Positions 26,007 to 63,048 of a DNA stretch of 64,000 bases are shown here, piece after piece. The notes under the pieces were generated by a model, which searched no databases, was not told the origin of the DNA, and was given only the letters and a program-made list of their open reading frames with translations. The position numbers were made by a program, and so were the translations under genes. The stretch spans positions 3,960,329-4,024,328 of the forward strand of contig NC_085010.1 in the NCBI RefSeq assembly GCF_963854185.1, given 5' to 3'. This stretch comes from Sardina pilchardus (lineage: Eukaryota > Chordata > Actinopteri > Clupeiformes > Clupeidae). Position 1 is the first letter of the stretch. The number at the start of each line of letters is the position of its first letter.

Positions 26007-28063
26007 TTGTACACTTTAAACAAGCTTATTGCAAGATATCATGAGGCGTAATTAGGTAGGCGTAATGACGCAGATGGGATATTTTGTGAGTTGTTGGCTG
26101 CCGCCATCATCTTCTGTTTCCTGCTGACCTTGTCCTAGCCAGAAGGTCAACAATTCAAAACATGCTCAAGACATGGATGTGAGAACATTTGTTTTAACTG
26201 TATATTCTATTAAGTACTTTTGATTTGGTTCAGAAGCTGAGGCGAATTCAGAAGCATAATATAGAAGCACTGTTGTATTCAATACACAGACCTTTCTATA
26301 TCACCTTTCGCATGACTGGGAAAGTACCTGTGATTCCGCCCTCTGTATGTGCAATACATTGCCAAAAATACTGTCATAATTTCTTTAATTAAATTTTGAA
26401 ACTCGACTTCCGAAAAGTCTTTTGCTGAAAAAGTCTACCATTTCAAAGAGCTTGTGGTCCTTTGGAAAAGGTAGGCTGGCTGCTGCAATTAAAGGCCAGC
26501 AAGCTCTCTGCATTAGGCACACCTATGGTATCATGTTTAGGCCATTTGACACTAATCCTTAAATTCACCCTACTGGAATTATACCTCTGACCTATGAGTA
26601 AAACTTTCATGTCTGGTTAGATGATGAAGGCCGTGGCTGTTTGCTTGATTTATTTTGTCTTCTTTGTATTTCACTGAACCATAAAAACCCATATCAACCT
26701 CACCCAATGATTGAACTATCGTTGTTTCTGTGGCTGCACAACCACAAAAGAACTCAACTTAAATGTGAAATACTTACCCTACAGATCAGTGGAGAGTGGT
26801 GAAATTGCAAACTGTGTCTTTGTCATCTTGCTCTAGAATGCCCAGCGTCCAGAGGTGTGATAATAGTCATAACGTATAAATACATCCACCATCAGTGGAA
26901 TGTCTGAAGTGTTTGCCAGTGCTCCTTGTTCTTATTCTCAAATATTCTTATTCCCATCTCCATGAACAGCTGAACTACAGGTAGACCACTCTACTGATTA
27001 TGTACAAAGAGCATCAGCAATATGAAAAAAAGCTTTTGAGCAGTCATGTGAATTGACTCAGTAACTTCTCCCCTAGGTTCGATTTTGTGGTTCGCAGAAC
27101 TGGACAAGGCATGCAGATTGGAGCAAAAAATGTGAATGCATACATGCAATTCTAAATTCAATTTGGATGGAGTGCACATTGCCAGATGAAACCAGACGTC
27201 ATGCTCTAAGTATGTATGCTTTAGTTCTTTGAAAGGGGTGCAGTGATCTCTTCTTGGAATAGCAGCATAGCAATATACAACATCCTTCTTTTGTTCTCCA
27301 AGAAGGGATGTGAACTGTTATACATAGACAGAACCCACACAGCATCCATTTGATGTGGATGAACATGTCTTTGGCATTGGGTATTGGGCAAATTAGGGTA
27401 ATCTGTTGTCCTTAATCTACTTAGTGGTATTGCTATTGTGGGATAAACCCTCTTTGTTATGCTCAGGGGAAGACATGTATATTTGTATATGGCACATTTT
27501 ATAGTTCATATTGCAGCTGTAATTCAAAATGCTACAGAGACATTTTAGATAGATGTCGAAGTGCAGACAAGCTACACAAGTTAGTGTTTTTTATGTTGTA
27601 ACATGATTACACCAAGTTGCATATTGCAAATTCTTAAAAGGATTTGTTGCTGTAAATGTAACCGTATGTTCCACAGCTTTTTGCAATTGTGAGGGGACTG
27701 CAGCACATGACTATAGAAAGGCAGGTAAGACAGCTAACATTGAGACTAATGAAAAGACAACTATAACAAGTTTTATGTTAGAACGTAACGATCTATGACA
27801 TGAAAAGTAAATGAAAGACCATTTAAAATGCAATATTTGTGCACATTGGCTTGAAGGCTGGTTTAGAGTGAACGGTCCAGAGGTTGAGATGTTTACATGG
27901 ATACGTGTGTAGGAATAGCCTAATAAATATGGTAGTGTAGTTCGGTGCTAGTTGGACATTATTGTAAGGTTCTGTGAGGAGGGGGTTGCCCCCTTCCTAA
28001 ATCTGTCCCTCATTTCCCCAAACCAAGTCTGCGCTTCATTAAAATGAGGTCATTTAGAAAGGC

Positions 28064-28228
28064 AGCGGAGAGAGAGAGGGAGAGAAAGAGAAAGGGAGAG
28101 AAAGAGAGAGAGACTACAGAGGAGGAGAAGGAGAGGTGCACAAGGCAAACTGAAACCAGTGAGTCACACACAGAAGGAGCGAGAGAAGGAGAGACAGAGG
28201 AGGAGGAGGAGGAGGAGGAGGAGGAGGG
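28064..28228. repeat. Purine-rich tract with (GGA)n
   Basis: GA-rich low-complexity sequence ends in about ten GGA triplets (28198-28228). Apparent Glu-rich or Ser-rich frames come from this tract. Confidence 0.95.
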
Positions 28229-28469
28229 GATCATTCCTTGATGACTGTGTTAGCGTAGCGTGGCTGGGCTAGCGTGGCGCGGCGGCAGCATGGGCTCCGT
28301 GCCCCGATGACAGCGTGGTGAGTCACGCTCGGCCCCTCCGCAAGGACCCAGGGTGACTCAGAGGCTGGCCGTCACCGAATAAACATCCAGAGGCACCCAC
28401 ACGCCCAGCGGCCTGTCACACCCACACACTCCGCTCCTCTCTGCTCTCCGCTTTTCATTCATACTTTTA

Positions 28470-28640
28470 CACTCACACACACACACACACATACACACAC
28501 ACACAGCCCAGTTATGTGAGACTAGCCCACACGCCCATTTACACTTCACCACAGACTTGTTGCTCACACACACACACACACCCACACACATACACACACC
28601 CACACATACACCCACACACACACCCACACACGCACATACA
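28470..28640. repeat. Interrupted (CA)n region
   Basis: Two CA-rich stretches (28471-28504 and 28565-28638), the second broken into CACACC/CACATA units. Confidence 0.9.
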
Positions 28641-29089
28641 CCTCACAGTGCTCTTGTGCAGTGATATGTTCACACCCACCCTCCAGACAGCCCACGTTGT
28701 AAAAGCAGAGGCGGGAGTGCAAGGGTTTGACACCTAGGAACGGAAACAGGAGACATTTCTATTCACCTAGGCGCGGGGGCGGCGGGGGAAGGATAGGGTG
28801 GCTCAAGGTTTGATGTGGCTTGACTCACGCCGCTAAACACAGACCGCAAGAGGAGCAGCCCACATCCAGTTCTGAGGGCCATTCAAGCCGGACGCCACCG
28901 TCTCACTGGGCTCAAGTTCAGCGCACATGTGTCTGTGTTGATTCAGTTCCGGTTGGCACTCCGTGCCCCGGCGCTGCACACTCATACCGTATCATTATGG
29001 AGCGCTCAGCTACCTCAGAGCAGCATCTCTCAGTTTAACCCTTTAAGCATCTCAATAGAACACCACAGACAACACTCCCATACTAACGC

Positions 29090-29150
29090 CACCTGAATAA
29101 TCACCTGAATAATCACCTGAATAATCACCTGAAATCACCTGAAATACCTG
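29090..29150. repeat. Tandem repeat of a 12-bp CACCTGAATAAT unit
   Basis: Three 12-bp units begin at 29090, 29102 and 29114, followed by two 10-bp variants (CACCTGAAAT) at 29126 and 29136 and a partial unit. Every complete unit contains the E-box CACCTG, giving five E-boxes at 12, 12, 12 and 10 bp spacing. Confidence 0.95.
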
Positions 29151-32100
29151 AAGCTCTCTGTTTGCTTACATTCTTTTTTGACCTGAATATTGTTACGTAC
29201 GTAACAACAGTTGGCAATGAATATGCATGTCCATTCAGTCCAGCTGGCCACATGAAGGGCTAATCACTCCGAGGGCCGTTTCTAAACGTGTTGTTTGCGC
29301 TGACACCTGTACAAGTCTGCTGTGGGCCATATGGGCATGAGAAGGGGATCTCCCCTCGGTGTCGCGTGCGATCGTATCCTATTCATGTCTGCTCCGGCGA
29401 GCCCCCTGCGCTCAGGTGACTTGGTCACTGCACATCCCTTTCCTGTAGGCAGGAAGGATGCAGAGAGAGGGAGGAGAGGATGTTGTCATTTTAGTCCCTG
29501 ATGGAAGGAAACGAATAAGGAAGCAGTGCTATAGACACATTTATGGCAGTCTGAGTACTATTTTTTTTTTTTATTACACTCCAAAAAAATGATGAACTTG
29601 CCAAGATTTTGTCCAGTTTTGATTGACCATAAATCCATGCAGAGGATAAATAAACATGTGTTATTAGACTATACTAACTTGCAACCAAGAGGCTGCCAGC
29701 AATAACTTCAACGTGGTCCAGCTGTATTAACAAATCAAGAGAATTTTTGTAGAAACAGATATCCTTGCCTGCCTGTCAATTGGATGAACTAAGCTCCACT
29801 TGAATGAAACATGATTATAAAATGCACTATGACTATCTCCAGTTAGTTGGAGACAACTGTATACAATTATAGTATGTAGTCCTGTGTGCTGGGCCCTCTT
29901 CTCAACATAAAATAAGAGCGTTTTTCTCAAAATCAAGTGTAAAGAATGTGTTTACATTCAAGATTCATGAGCTGCCAAGAAAAGCATTTTTGAATGTGCA
30001 GTCATAGTCCAACAACACACATCTATGGAGCGCATGGAACTGGAGTGTTTTCTCTGATATTGAATGAAATGACATCCCTGTCTTCTGATGCAGCATGCTG
30101 ATTGTTGAAATGGTTGATGAGTCTGTCCATGCCACTGTGTTTGTTGCTCATTTGTTGAGCGAGGGCTGCACAAGGACCAGAGGGATTGGGACAGCGTGAG
30201 GAGAAGTTTAATTGTATGTGGTCTGTGAGTCTGGCCTAATGGTTAAGAAAAAATGCATGCATGTGATTGTGAACACACAGCTCAAATTGGCACTGGTATT
30301 GTGTAGTGTTAAATACAGTATGTGTGAGGGTGTGTGTGTGTGTGTGTCTCCTCTCTCTCTCTCTGTGTAAAGACTATGCGTATGTATGTACTGTGTACAT
30401 AGGTGTATGTGTGTGTGTGAGCCCATGTGTTAGTGTGTCTGCACATGATAAGGCTCATCAGCAGCAGGCCCGTGGTCTAACCTTAACCCCTTCCTGAGGT
30501 GGGACGGCACTGCTGAGGGCTCTGGCCTTCCTCAGTGCCAGACACACGGACAGCCCCGTCCAAACACTTGTCTGCAGGAAGCGCGGGCCCAGGGCGGCCT
30601 CAGCAGGGCCAGGACCTGCGCGCTCCTCCAGCCTGCCCCATCTCCCAGACACTTCGCAGGCCAAAGCACTCGGCCGCCACTGACCCAGGGACAGCACAGG
30701 GACAACGGCCCCCGCCGCTTGTCACTGGGCGGACGTGGGAAATGGACGTTCACACACTTCAGCGTGACAACTTAGTCATCCTCACATGCGCGTTTGTCTC
30801 TCTCCGTCAGCCGGCAGACTCATCCCCCTGCACACACTTCAGGACGGTGAACTCTGGGAGACCGGCTCTGTCTCGCACGTACGTCTTTGTCCGCGTTCAC
30901 TCGCTGGACTTTTTTTTTCTCTCTCCCCGCGACGGCTAAGTGGCGTGGAGCTCTCGAGCCCCCTTCTCCCTCTCTCGCTCTCGCTGTCTGCCACGAGGAG
31001 ACAAGATGAGCTCAGACTTCCTGACCCAGAAGAGTAGGATACCGAGGTTAAATATTTACCCAAGGGTTTGGGAAGTGGCTGTAGGGGGTCTCCTATTTTT
31101 ACAGCACGGCCTCTGGCAGCTCCCGTTTATCACAGGGTTGCCAGCGAGAACCCTGCTCAGTGTTACTGTCAATATTTCTGTTTGTCTGTGAGAAACAGAC
31201 TCGGCCGACAAAGAGACTGACCACTCTGGACAGCCTCTCCTCTATCAGGGACATGCAACCCCCTGCCTTTGTGTGCGTTGCGCGACCCCCTTATTCTATA
31301 CGCACAATAGCACGGGCGACTACAATGTTCAATTGAGGAGTGCGACAGCACTGCGCGCCTGGTACATCTGTCTTCCATCACGCAGAACAAGATGTGCGCG
31401 GCATGCGGAGTGTGTTCGGAGCACAGAGATTCTTTCTTTGCAGTCCGGGCGGATTCCTATTCCTAGAACTATGACAGGATAAGAAGTATATGTGTACAGG
31501 CTGTATGTTTTGCGAGGGGGGCCACAGCTGTCTGCCGGGGAACAGGAAGTGGGTTTTATTTGCTCAGTGGAGTGGACATCCTCGCGAGTGGACGATACAG
31601 GAAACGGTCAATTAAGCTCTGTGTACGACTCACCTCTGAAATGCCACATATGAATCAGGGTGTCTCTCGACCACACACACATACAGGCTCGTAATGACAT
31701 ACTTTTGCATACGTAATTTAAATAAGGCACACTGAGAGTGTTGGTATGGGGAGGCACTAAAGAACATCTCTTAAATACACTTCAAAAGTAAGGAACTCAA
31801 TCTGGAGGCCACCTCTCTGGCCCCCCCAGCCCTCAGTGCACAGGACAGGGGGCTGAGAAATCGGAGCTGGACGCAGAGTAAGCTGAACTGACCCTAATCC
31901 TCGCAAAATGGCATCTTTGGAGGGAAAAGGAGAACTGAAGAGACCTCCCCTAATTGTGCTACTAGTGAACCCCACAGCACCACCAACCAAACACCCCCAC
32001 CCACCCACACACACACCACCCCACACACACTCTCACCCGCTCTGGCCCCCCTACACCCAACTCCATCGGGTCAATTGGGAGGAATTAGCGTGCGGCTTTA

Positions 32101-32970
32101 TGATGTGTGCTGGCACTAAGGACAGCCCAGGAGCGGGGTGGGGGCGATGAGTGACAGGCCTTGTCAGGGAGCCGGGCCGGTGAGCCTTTGATGTGGGGGC
32201 CGGGGGCCTCCGATTCTCAGAGTCCACCAGGGCACAGGGGTCAGGGGCTCCGAGGTGGGCCACTTCTCCCAAGAGAGTTTGCAAGCGGGGAGGGGTGTGT
32301 GTGTGTGTCTGTGTGTGTGTGCTGGGGGGGTGGCTGCAAAAAGGGGTTGGAGAAGGGAAAAAGAAATGTTTAAAAAGGAAAGGGCGCTGGAGGGAACAAG
32401 GAGGAATGCGCTGGTGAATGGTGAGACATGGGGGAGAAATTCCACTGCACTCCATCTGACATGGCGTGGAGGGGGACTGGGCCTCTTCCTCCGCAGCCGG
32501 GCTCCACCGCGGCCAGCCTGCCCTGGAGCGACCTCAGGAAGGGTGGCTCACGCGGGTGACTCATGCTCCTGTCAGCTCCGCTGCCGCCGGGCCACTGCAG
32601 CAGAGGGCTCGCGCCGGCCAAATGACACACTCCTGAGTGTTTGTTTGCGTTCGGCGCGAGAGGAGGGGAATTCAAACCTCCCCTTCAGCCTCACCATTGG
32701 AGGAAATGCATGCAGAAATATGCCTACTATTTGGCTTCCTTCACCACATTCTAAATGGGAGTGTGTCCATTTGTTTTTGCCTCTAACACCCTCGTCTCAT
32801 GAGCAGATAATGTCTTGCAGGTGACAGCAGCCCAGGTATTCCCTGCTTATGGAACAGTGCTTAACCTCAATTAACCCCGAACTAACACGGAATGGGGGAA
32901 TTCCCCACTCTGAGTACATCGGCTTCCAAAGGACAAAGAAAGTAGTTCAGTATCAGCATCATGATCATTT

Positions 32971-33027
32971 TTTATTGTGCTGAACAAGGCAGTAAAGGTC
33001 TACCAGGAAGACTTTTTTTCCTTTATT
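32971..33027 (-). terminator. hmga2: Probable HMGA2 poly(A) signals
   Basis: Two minus-strand AATAAA hexamers, at 33027-33022 and 32976-32971, lie at the left end of the AT-rich 3'UTR. They also lie just beyond the last let-7 matches. Other AATAAA copies inside the UTR (for example 33964-33959) could give shorter forms lacking the last two sites. Confidence 0.5.
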
Positions 33028-33389
33028 TAATCTTTAGAAGCAAGCGATTTGAAGTGTAATCATAGACAGCAATACTAAGTGAACAAAGACAGTCAAAAAT
33101 GTTAGAAAAAAACACTTGCAGTTATACAAGAAGAAGCAAAGAAAGAAATATAGGATTCCATGATTTCTTCCCCAACGGCTAATGTAACTACATAACATTG
33201 CATAATTGTCAGAAAATTCCTTTTTAAAAAGTAAAATTGTCCAGTCTTAACTAACAGTGACCGAGAGACAGCGAGGAACAGTCTTATAAAATGTATCCCC
33301 CACAAAAATATAGTATTATACATATAAATTTTAAGATGCCCCCCCTGAACTCAGCCACCTGAAGTTTAAGCAGATATTAAGTTGAAAAA

Positions 33390-33396
33390 TGAGGTA
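33390..33396 (-). promoter_or_regulatory. let-7 seed match (7mer-A1)
   Basis: The mRNA-sense sequence is TACCTCA. It pairs with let-7 positions 2-7 and has A opposite position 1. It lies 22 nt beyond the 33418-33412 site in transcript order. Confidence 0.6.
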
Positions 33397-33411
33397 ACAG
33401 TAGGCCTTGTG

Positions 33412-33418
33412 GAGGTAG
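33412..33418 (-). promoter_or_regulatory. let-7 seed match (7mer-m8)
   Basis: The mRNA-sense CTACCTC pairs with let-7 positions 2-8. It is close enough to the neighbouring site (22 nt) for cooperative action. Confidence 0.7.
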
Positions 33419-34646
33419 TAATGTGTATTCGATTGTACTAGAACATGATATCACGCAGATACAAAGTCAACTTCATTAAGACTCCCAGAGCTAAAAGCAC
33501 TTGAACAGTGGCTCCTGTTGATACACATTCAAACCAACAAAGAGGTAAAATACAAACAACAAATGGTGTTACGTCAGTTGAACTCAAAACGCACATTTTA
33601 TATCTTTTGTATTTTTCTTTTTAGCTAAGTGTAATGCTCAGAGCTCCTGCAGAGGAGCGTCATCACCTCAATGGTATGAGTGTCAGCTTTGTGCATCACA
33701 GCAATTTGCCCTTCTTGTATTGTGTGTGTGCCTCGGGCGCGGTTGGGCAGCGGGAGGCTGTGCATGTTCATCTCAAGCCTCGCTTAAGAAATCCAAACAT
33801 GCCATCGCCAGCTCACACAGGTATGCTACCGTCTCGTATCATGAAGTCACATAAACAGCTGCTCGCAAAGAAACGGTTGGGGGAAGTCAGGCTGATATAA
33901 AAATTGAAAACAACCTTGACCACAGCATTTACATGGCCAGTTATAAATTAGGTTCAAATTTATTTAGATACTTTGTTGGCAAGTTGCTTTTTTAAAATAA
34001 AAAAATGGATTCAAACAGCAAAAGCCAAGTTAGGCTACATCCCAGCCCCAGCTCAAAGTTACAGATATTCCAATTGAAGGGCCCTTGCTGTCAATGGGTT
34101 TAGAGTTAAATGGAAGCTGCCACAGGGGAGTGAAGGTAGATATCTCATACCAGTGTGAGCGACAGGCATATCCACAGTTTCAATAGCTCTCTCTGAGGCT
34201 CTACCTCAGGCCAATATCAGGATACCATGTTAACATTTCAATGGTTGCCATGGTGATATACGGAAAAAAGTGTGTAATTCATCACTACGTAAGAAGCTTT
34301 CATATACATCTGGTAGAACAATGTAACAAAGAAAGAAAAATCACATTTGTGTAAAGTACACAAAAATAAACTAATCAAGTATATCTCAATATCTACTAAT
34401 TTTTCAAACATATTTATGAATATACAAAAAAAAAAACGAAAACAAAGACATTTTCCAAACCTGAAAAGCTTCAAGTTTTTGTAGGCCGTCTCCTCCCCAG
34501 GGTGAAAGAACAATGTACTAGGTTCAGGTGATAACGGTTACAAAACACTTTGAATGGGATCTTTTGCAGTCCTATTAATTTTTTTCATACATTTTCAAAA
34601 CTCATTCTGAAAGAAACCAGGTAAAAATTGTTCCTTTTCAAGACTG

Positions 34647-34653
34647 GAGGTAG
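34647..34653 (-). promoter_or_regulatory. let-7 seed match (7mer-m8)
   Basis: The mRNA-sense CTACCTC is preceded by CACCTAC. A second, 7mer-A1 site lies 49 nt upstream in the transcript. Confidence 0.7.
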
Positions 34654-34695
34654 GTAGGTGACAATTGATTATTAGTCCTTTTTTATCAGTTTGTT

Positions 34696-34702
34696 TGAGG
34701 TA
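34696..34702 (-). promoter_or_regulatory. let-7 seed match (7mer-A1)
   Basis: The mRNA-sense TACCTCA is paired with the 34653-34647 site. Confidence 0.6.
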
Positions 34703-35208
34703 CACTTTTCAATAGTACATATTTTAAACAAAAACTAAATTTGAAAAGAAAAAAAAAACATTCGTAATATCATTTAGTGTCATACAAGCTCTTGATCCTT
34801 TAGAAACCATTGAGTAAATCAGTACAAAATATATATTCAAGTTAACAGTATGTAAAACAGAAGTCCCAAACGCAGAGAGAGAAGAAAGTGTTTTGTTACA
34901 AATGTTAGATATACGCTAATAGGAAAGAAAAATAAAACAACTACAACAATAAAACTACGTTTCCCTTAGCTGCTTATGAGTTCTACATAGGAAGAAATAA
35001 CAACAGACCTCGGATTTCAGTATTTACCTGCCCGACTCATTAAAACCCCAGCAGAGCACTGCTGTGCCAATCCGCATAGAAGCTATTCCAACATCAGAGT
35101 GCTTCTGCTGGCATTGTTCGCAGCACTCACTGCTATCCCCTGCATTGTCTTGTGTACTGTGTAGCAATGAGTGTATCTTGAGTGGGTGTTAGCTGGTTGC
35201 AGAAATCG

Positions 35209-35215
35209 GAGGTAG
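35209..35215 (-). promoter_or_regulatory. let-7 seed match (7mer-m8)
   Basis: The mRNA-sense CTACCTC lies mid-UTR. Confidence 0.7.
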
Positions 35216-35359
35216 CATTGAAAATGGTAAGGATATATTGCATCAGTGACCAACAGTGCCAGCGAATACAAGGATTCTCAGAATACCGTGAAAAAGCACT
35301 GTCGTTCTGGCAGTCTTCCTATGCCATGCCGTCACAGGACTCAGGTATCATGTGTGAAA

Positions 35360-35366
35360 TGAGGTA
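35360..35366 (-). promoter_or_regulatory. let-7 seed match (7mer-A1)
   Basis: The mRNA-sense TACCTCA lies 151 nt upstream of the 35215 site in the transcript. Confidence 0.6.
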
Positions 35367-36546
35367 AAGTATGGTTTGATCTTGTGGTATTTTCGAGTTC
35401 TTGAGGTTTGTTTGTGAGTCAGACTGAGTTATTATATTTCCCTTTACATGATGTTGGTGTTGGAAAATTAGGGATTAAAGCTATGCCATACAAAAAGAAA
35501 CACAAAACATTATTTACATTAAATGCTGGTTAAGCAGATGCCAACGTTATGAATTGATGTACAGTAGATTGTTGCAATTGCTAAGAACTTCTGGTTAAAT
35601 CACATGCTCTAGCAAAAGTGTCAAACACTTTAACTAAAACCGGTTAAGAATTTCAAAATGATCCTAACTAAATTTTGGCCACCAAAGACAAGGAGGACTC
35701 TTCAGGTGTAGAGTATTTTACTTTTGGTTTTTGGGAGACTGCATTTATATATATCATTCCCTAAACAGAAAGATTTTAAAGTGTTTGTTTGCATATTTTC
35801 ACACAAAACATTTTTAGAGGCAAATAATTATATATACTTAATACATTCTATAGACTTCACTTGTTATTCAATCATAGTTACTACAAATAAAGCTTAGTCT
35901 CATTTTGGTGAAAATGCAGCATGTAAATAACGGTAATTGAAATCTGTTTTGAACTAATCTGACACTGCAATTCCGTGGAATTTCACTGCGTTTGTTGTGC
36001 TCAAGTGGATCCAACTGATACTGAAAGCAATTAGATCATCTTACTTCACGCACAGAGCTTTTGATAACACAGATAAGGCACCTCTACTAACAATGACGGC
36101 CATGACTCCCTATACTAGAGCTTGCTGACTGACCTGCGAGCAGAGTTGAGCACATCCTACTGGAGTCTTCAACACAAAAAGCACAGCAAAACACTGGTCT
36201 GATACAGTCTGGCAGCGACTGGCTAGTCTTGCTCTCCTTGCGTAATAAATATTTTTGAAAAATGAGATTTAATCCAATCAGAGCTGGGGTATTCGCCCAG
36301 AATATGTTACATATTAAGTAAGATATGGAACACTGAGAACTATTTATCCAATACCTGAGGATAGTGTCAGCATTGTACTTGAAAATGGGCAAATCCATCA
36401 GGGGACATTAGAGAAACAAATTGTCGCCAGAGTAATTTTTGTCATTTTTGGTTTCACACTGTGGGGGGGAATAAAGACCCAAAGGAAAAATGCTCTGTTC
36501 CTCCTCTGTCTTTGGTGGTCTTACACTAAACAGGAGGATGTGGGTG

Positions 36547-36549
<3 letters not shown>

Positions 36550-36592
<43 letters not shown>

Positions 36593-36656
36593 GGGGGAGG
36601 GGGGGTGCGCGTGTATGCCTGCATGTGTGTGTGTGTCTGTGTGTGTGTGTGTGTAT
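36550..36656. repeat. (TG)n microsatellite in the HMGA2 3'UTR
   Basis: TG dinucleotides at 36550-36590 and again at 36625-36654, separated by a G-rich spacer. On the transcript they read as CA repeats. A further TG-rich run lies at 36832-36885. Confidence 0.95.
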
Positions 36657-37318
36657 GCACACAGTTTTTTTCTGTCCACTGGTGGGGAGGAGTAGGTGTG
36701 TCTGTTTGAGCCTCCACTACTGATATATAGGAACAGCCATATGTTCTGAATTTTTGAATGACAAAACCAGACTGTTTCAGTTCCTTTTCTGCCAAAGAGG
36801 TCTGGAGAATCAGTCAACAAGCCTGTGTGTATGCGTGTGTGTGTGTGTGTGTGCGTTTGCGTGTGTGCGTGCGGCGCACATATGTGTGTGGGTACTCAGA
36901 CCGACTGAGGAAGCGAGGGGAGGGAGTGTGTAAGTGTGCATGCCTGTGTGCATGTCTCTGTTGTTTGTGTGTGGCTGTGTGGAGTGGGAGACTGGAGCAA
37001 GCGCAGCACAGACACATGTTGCGCATGTCTGACCCCTGCATGTGTGCTTACAGCAGTGGAGACCTCACGGTGGAACAACGAGGAGGCTCTGCCAGCCATT
37101 CTGCATTTACGTCTTTGCCGTTCATTTGCTGAGGTGTAGTGTGTGTTCTTTTCAAGAAACCCAAATCAAACAAACAAAACAGAACAAAAACAAAAAAAAA
37201 AAATCAATGTTTTCTTTTTCAAAAATACGAAACCAAACTCGAGAACAAAACAAAAAGTGGAAAGTCAACAATAAGTGGTCAAGGCAGTCTTTTCCCTTTG
37301 AAAGACCTGACAGTTGAT

Positions 37319-37326
37319 TGAGGTAG
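37319..37326 (-). promoter_or_regulatory. let-7 seed match (8mer)
   Basis: The mRNA-sense CTACCTCA lies 20 nt after the HMGA2 stop codon. It is the only full 8mer in the UTR and is placed so near the stop that it should be present in every 3'UTR isoform. Confidence 0.8.
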
Positions 37327-37346
37327 AGGTTCAACGCTGGGGGTTC

Positions 37347-63048
<25,702 letters not shown>

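Larger units (their letters stand above)
24780..32940. other. Intergenic region between DERA and HMGA2
   Basis: About 8 kb with no recognisable exon. Part (about 24800-25650) is rich in the TAGGCCT/AGCCTA words scattered through this genome. Positions 26040-27960 are unique, AT-rich and featureless. Positions 28.0-29.5 and 30.4-32.8 kb are GC-richer, with microsatellites, several AP-1 motifs and E-box repeats, and may hold regulatory DNA for HMGA2 or DERA. The longer open frames here (for example near 30535-30939 and 32255-32824) have no initiation, splice or family support. Confidence 0.5.
32950..37346 (-). other. hmga2: HMGA2 3' untranslated region
   Basis: Non-coding, AT-rich sequence downstream of the HMGA2 stop codon. 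It extends about 4.4 kb to minus-strand AATAAA signals at 33027-33022 and 32976-32971. In human the 3'UTR is also long (about 3 kb) and is the regulatory core of the gene because of repeated let-7 sites. Here four 7mer-m8 and four 7mer-A1 seed matches are seen at seven places, plus one 6mer at 33542-33547. A CA-rich tract (mRNA sense) lies at 36656-36550. The end is inferred from the poly(A) signals and a change in composition, not from a transcript. Confidence 0.75.

Noticed and set aside
30535..30939. 134-codon plus-strand frame in GC-rich DNA
   Set aside because: Mirrored by open frames on the other strand; Pro/Arg-rich as expected from composition. No splice or family support.
32255..32824. 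189-codon plus-strand open frame
   Set aside because: GC-rich sequence with no domain, runs through a TG repeat and lies on the strand opposite every real gene here.
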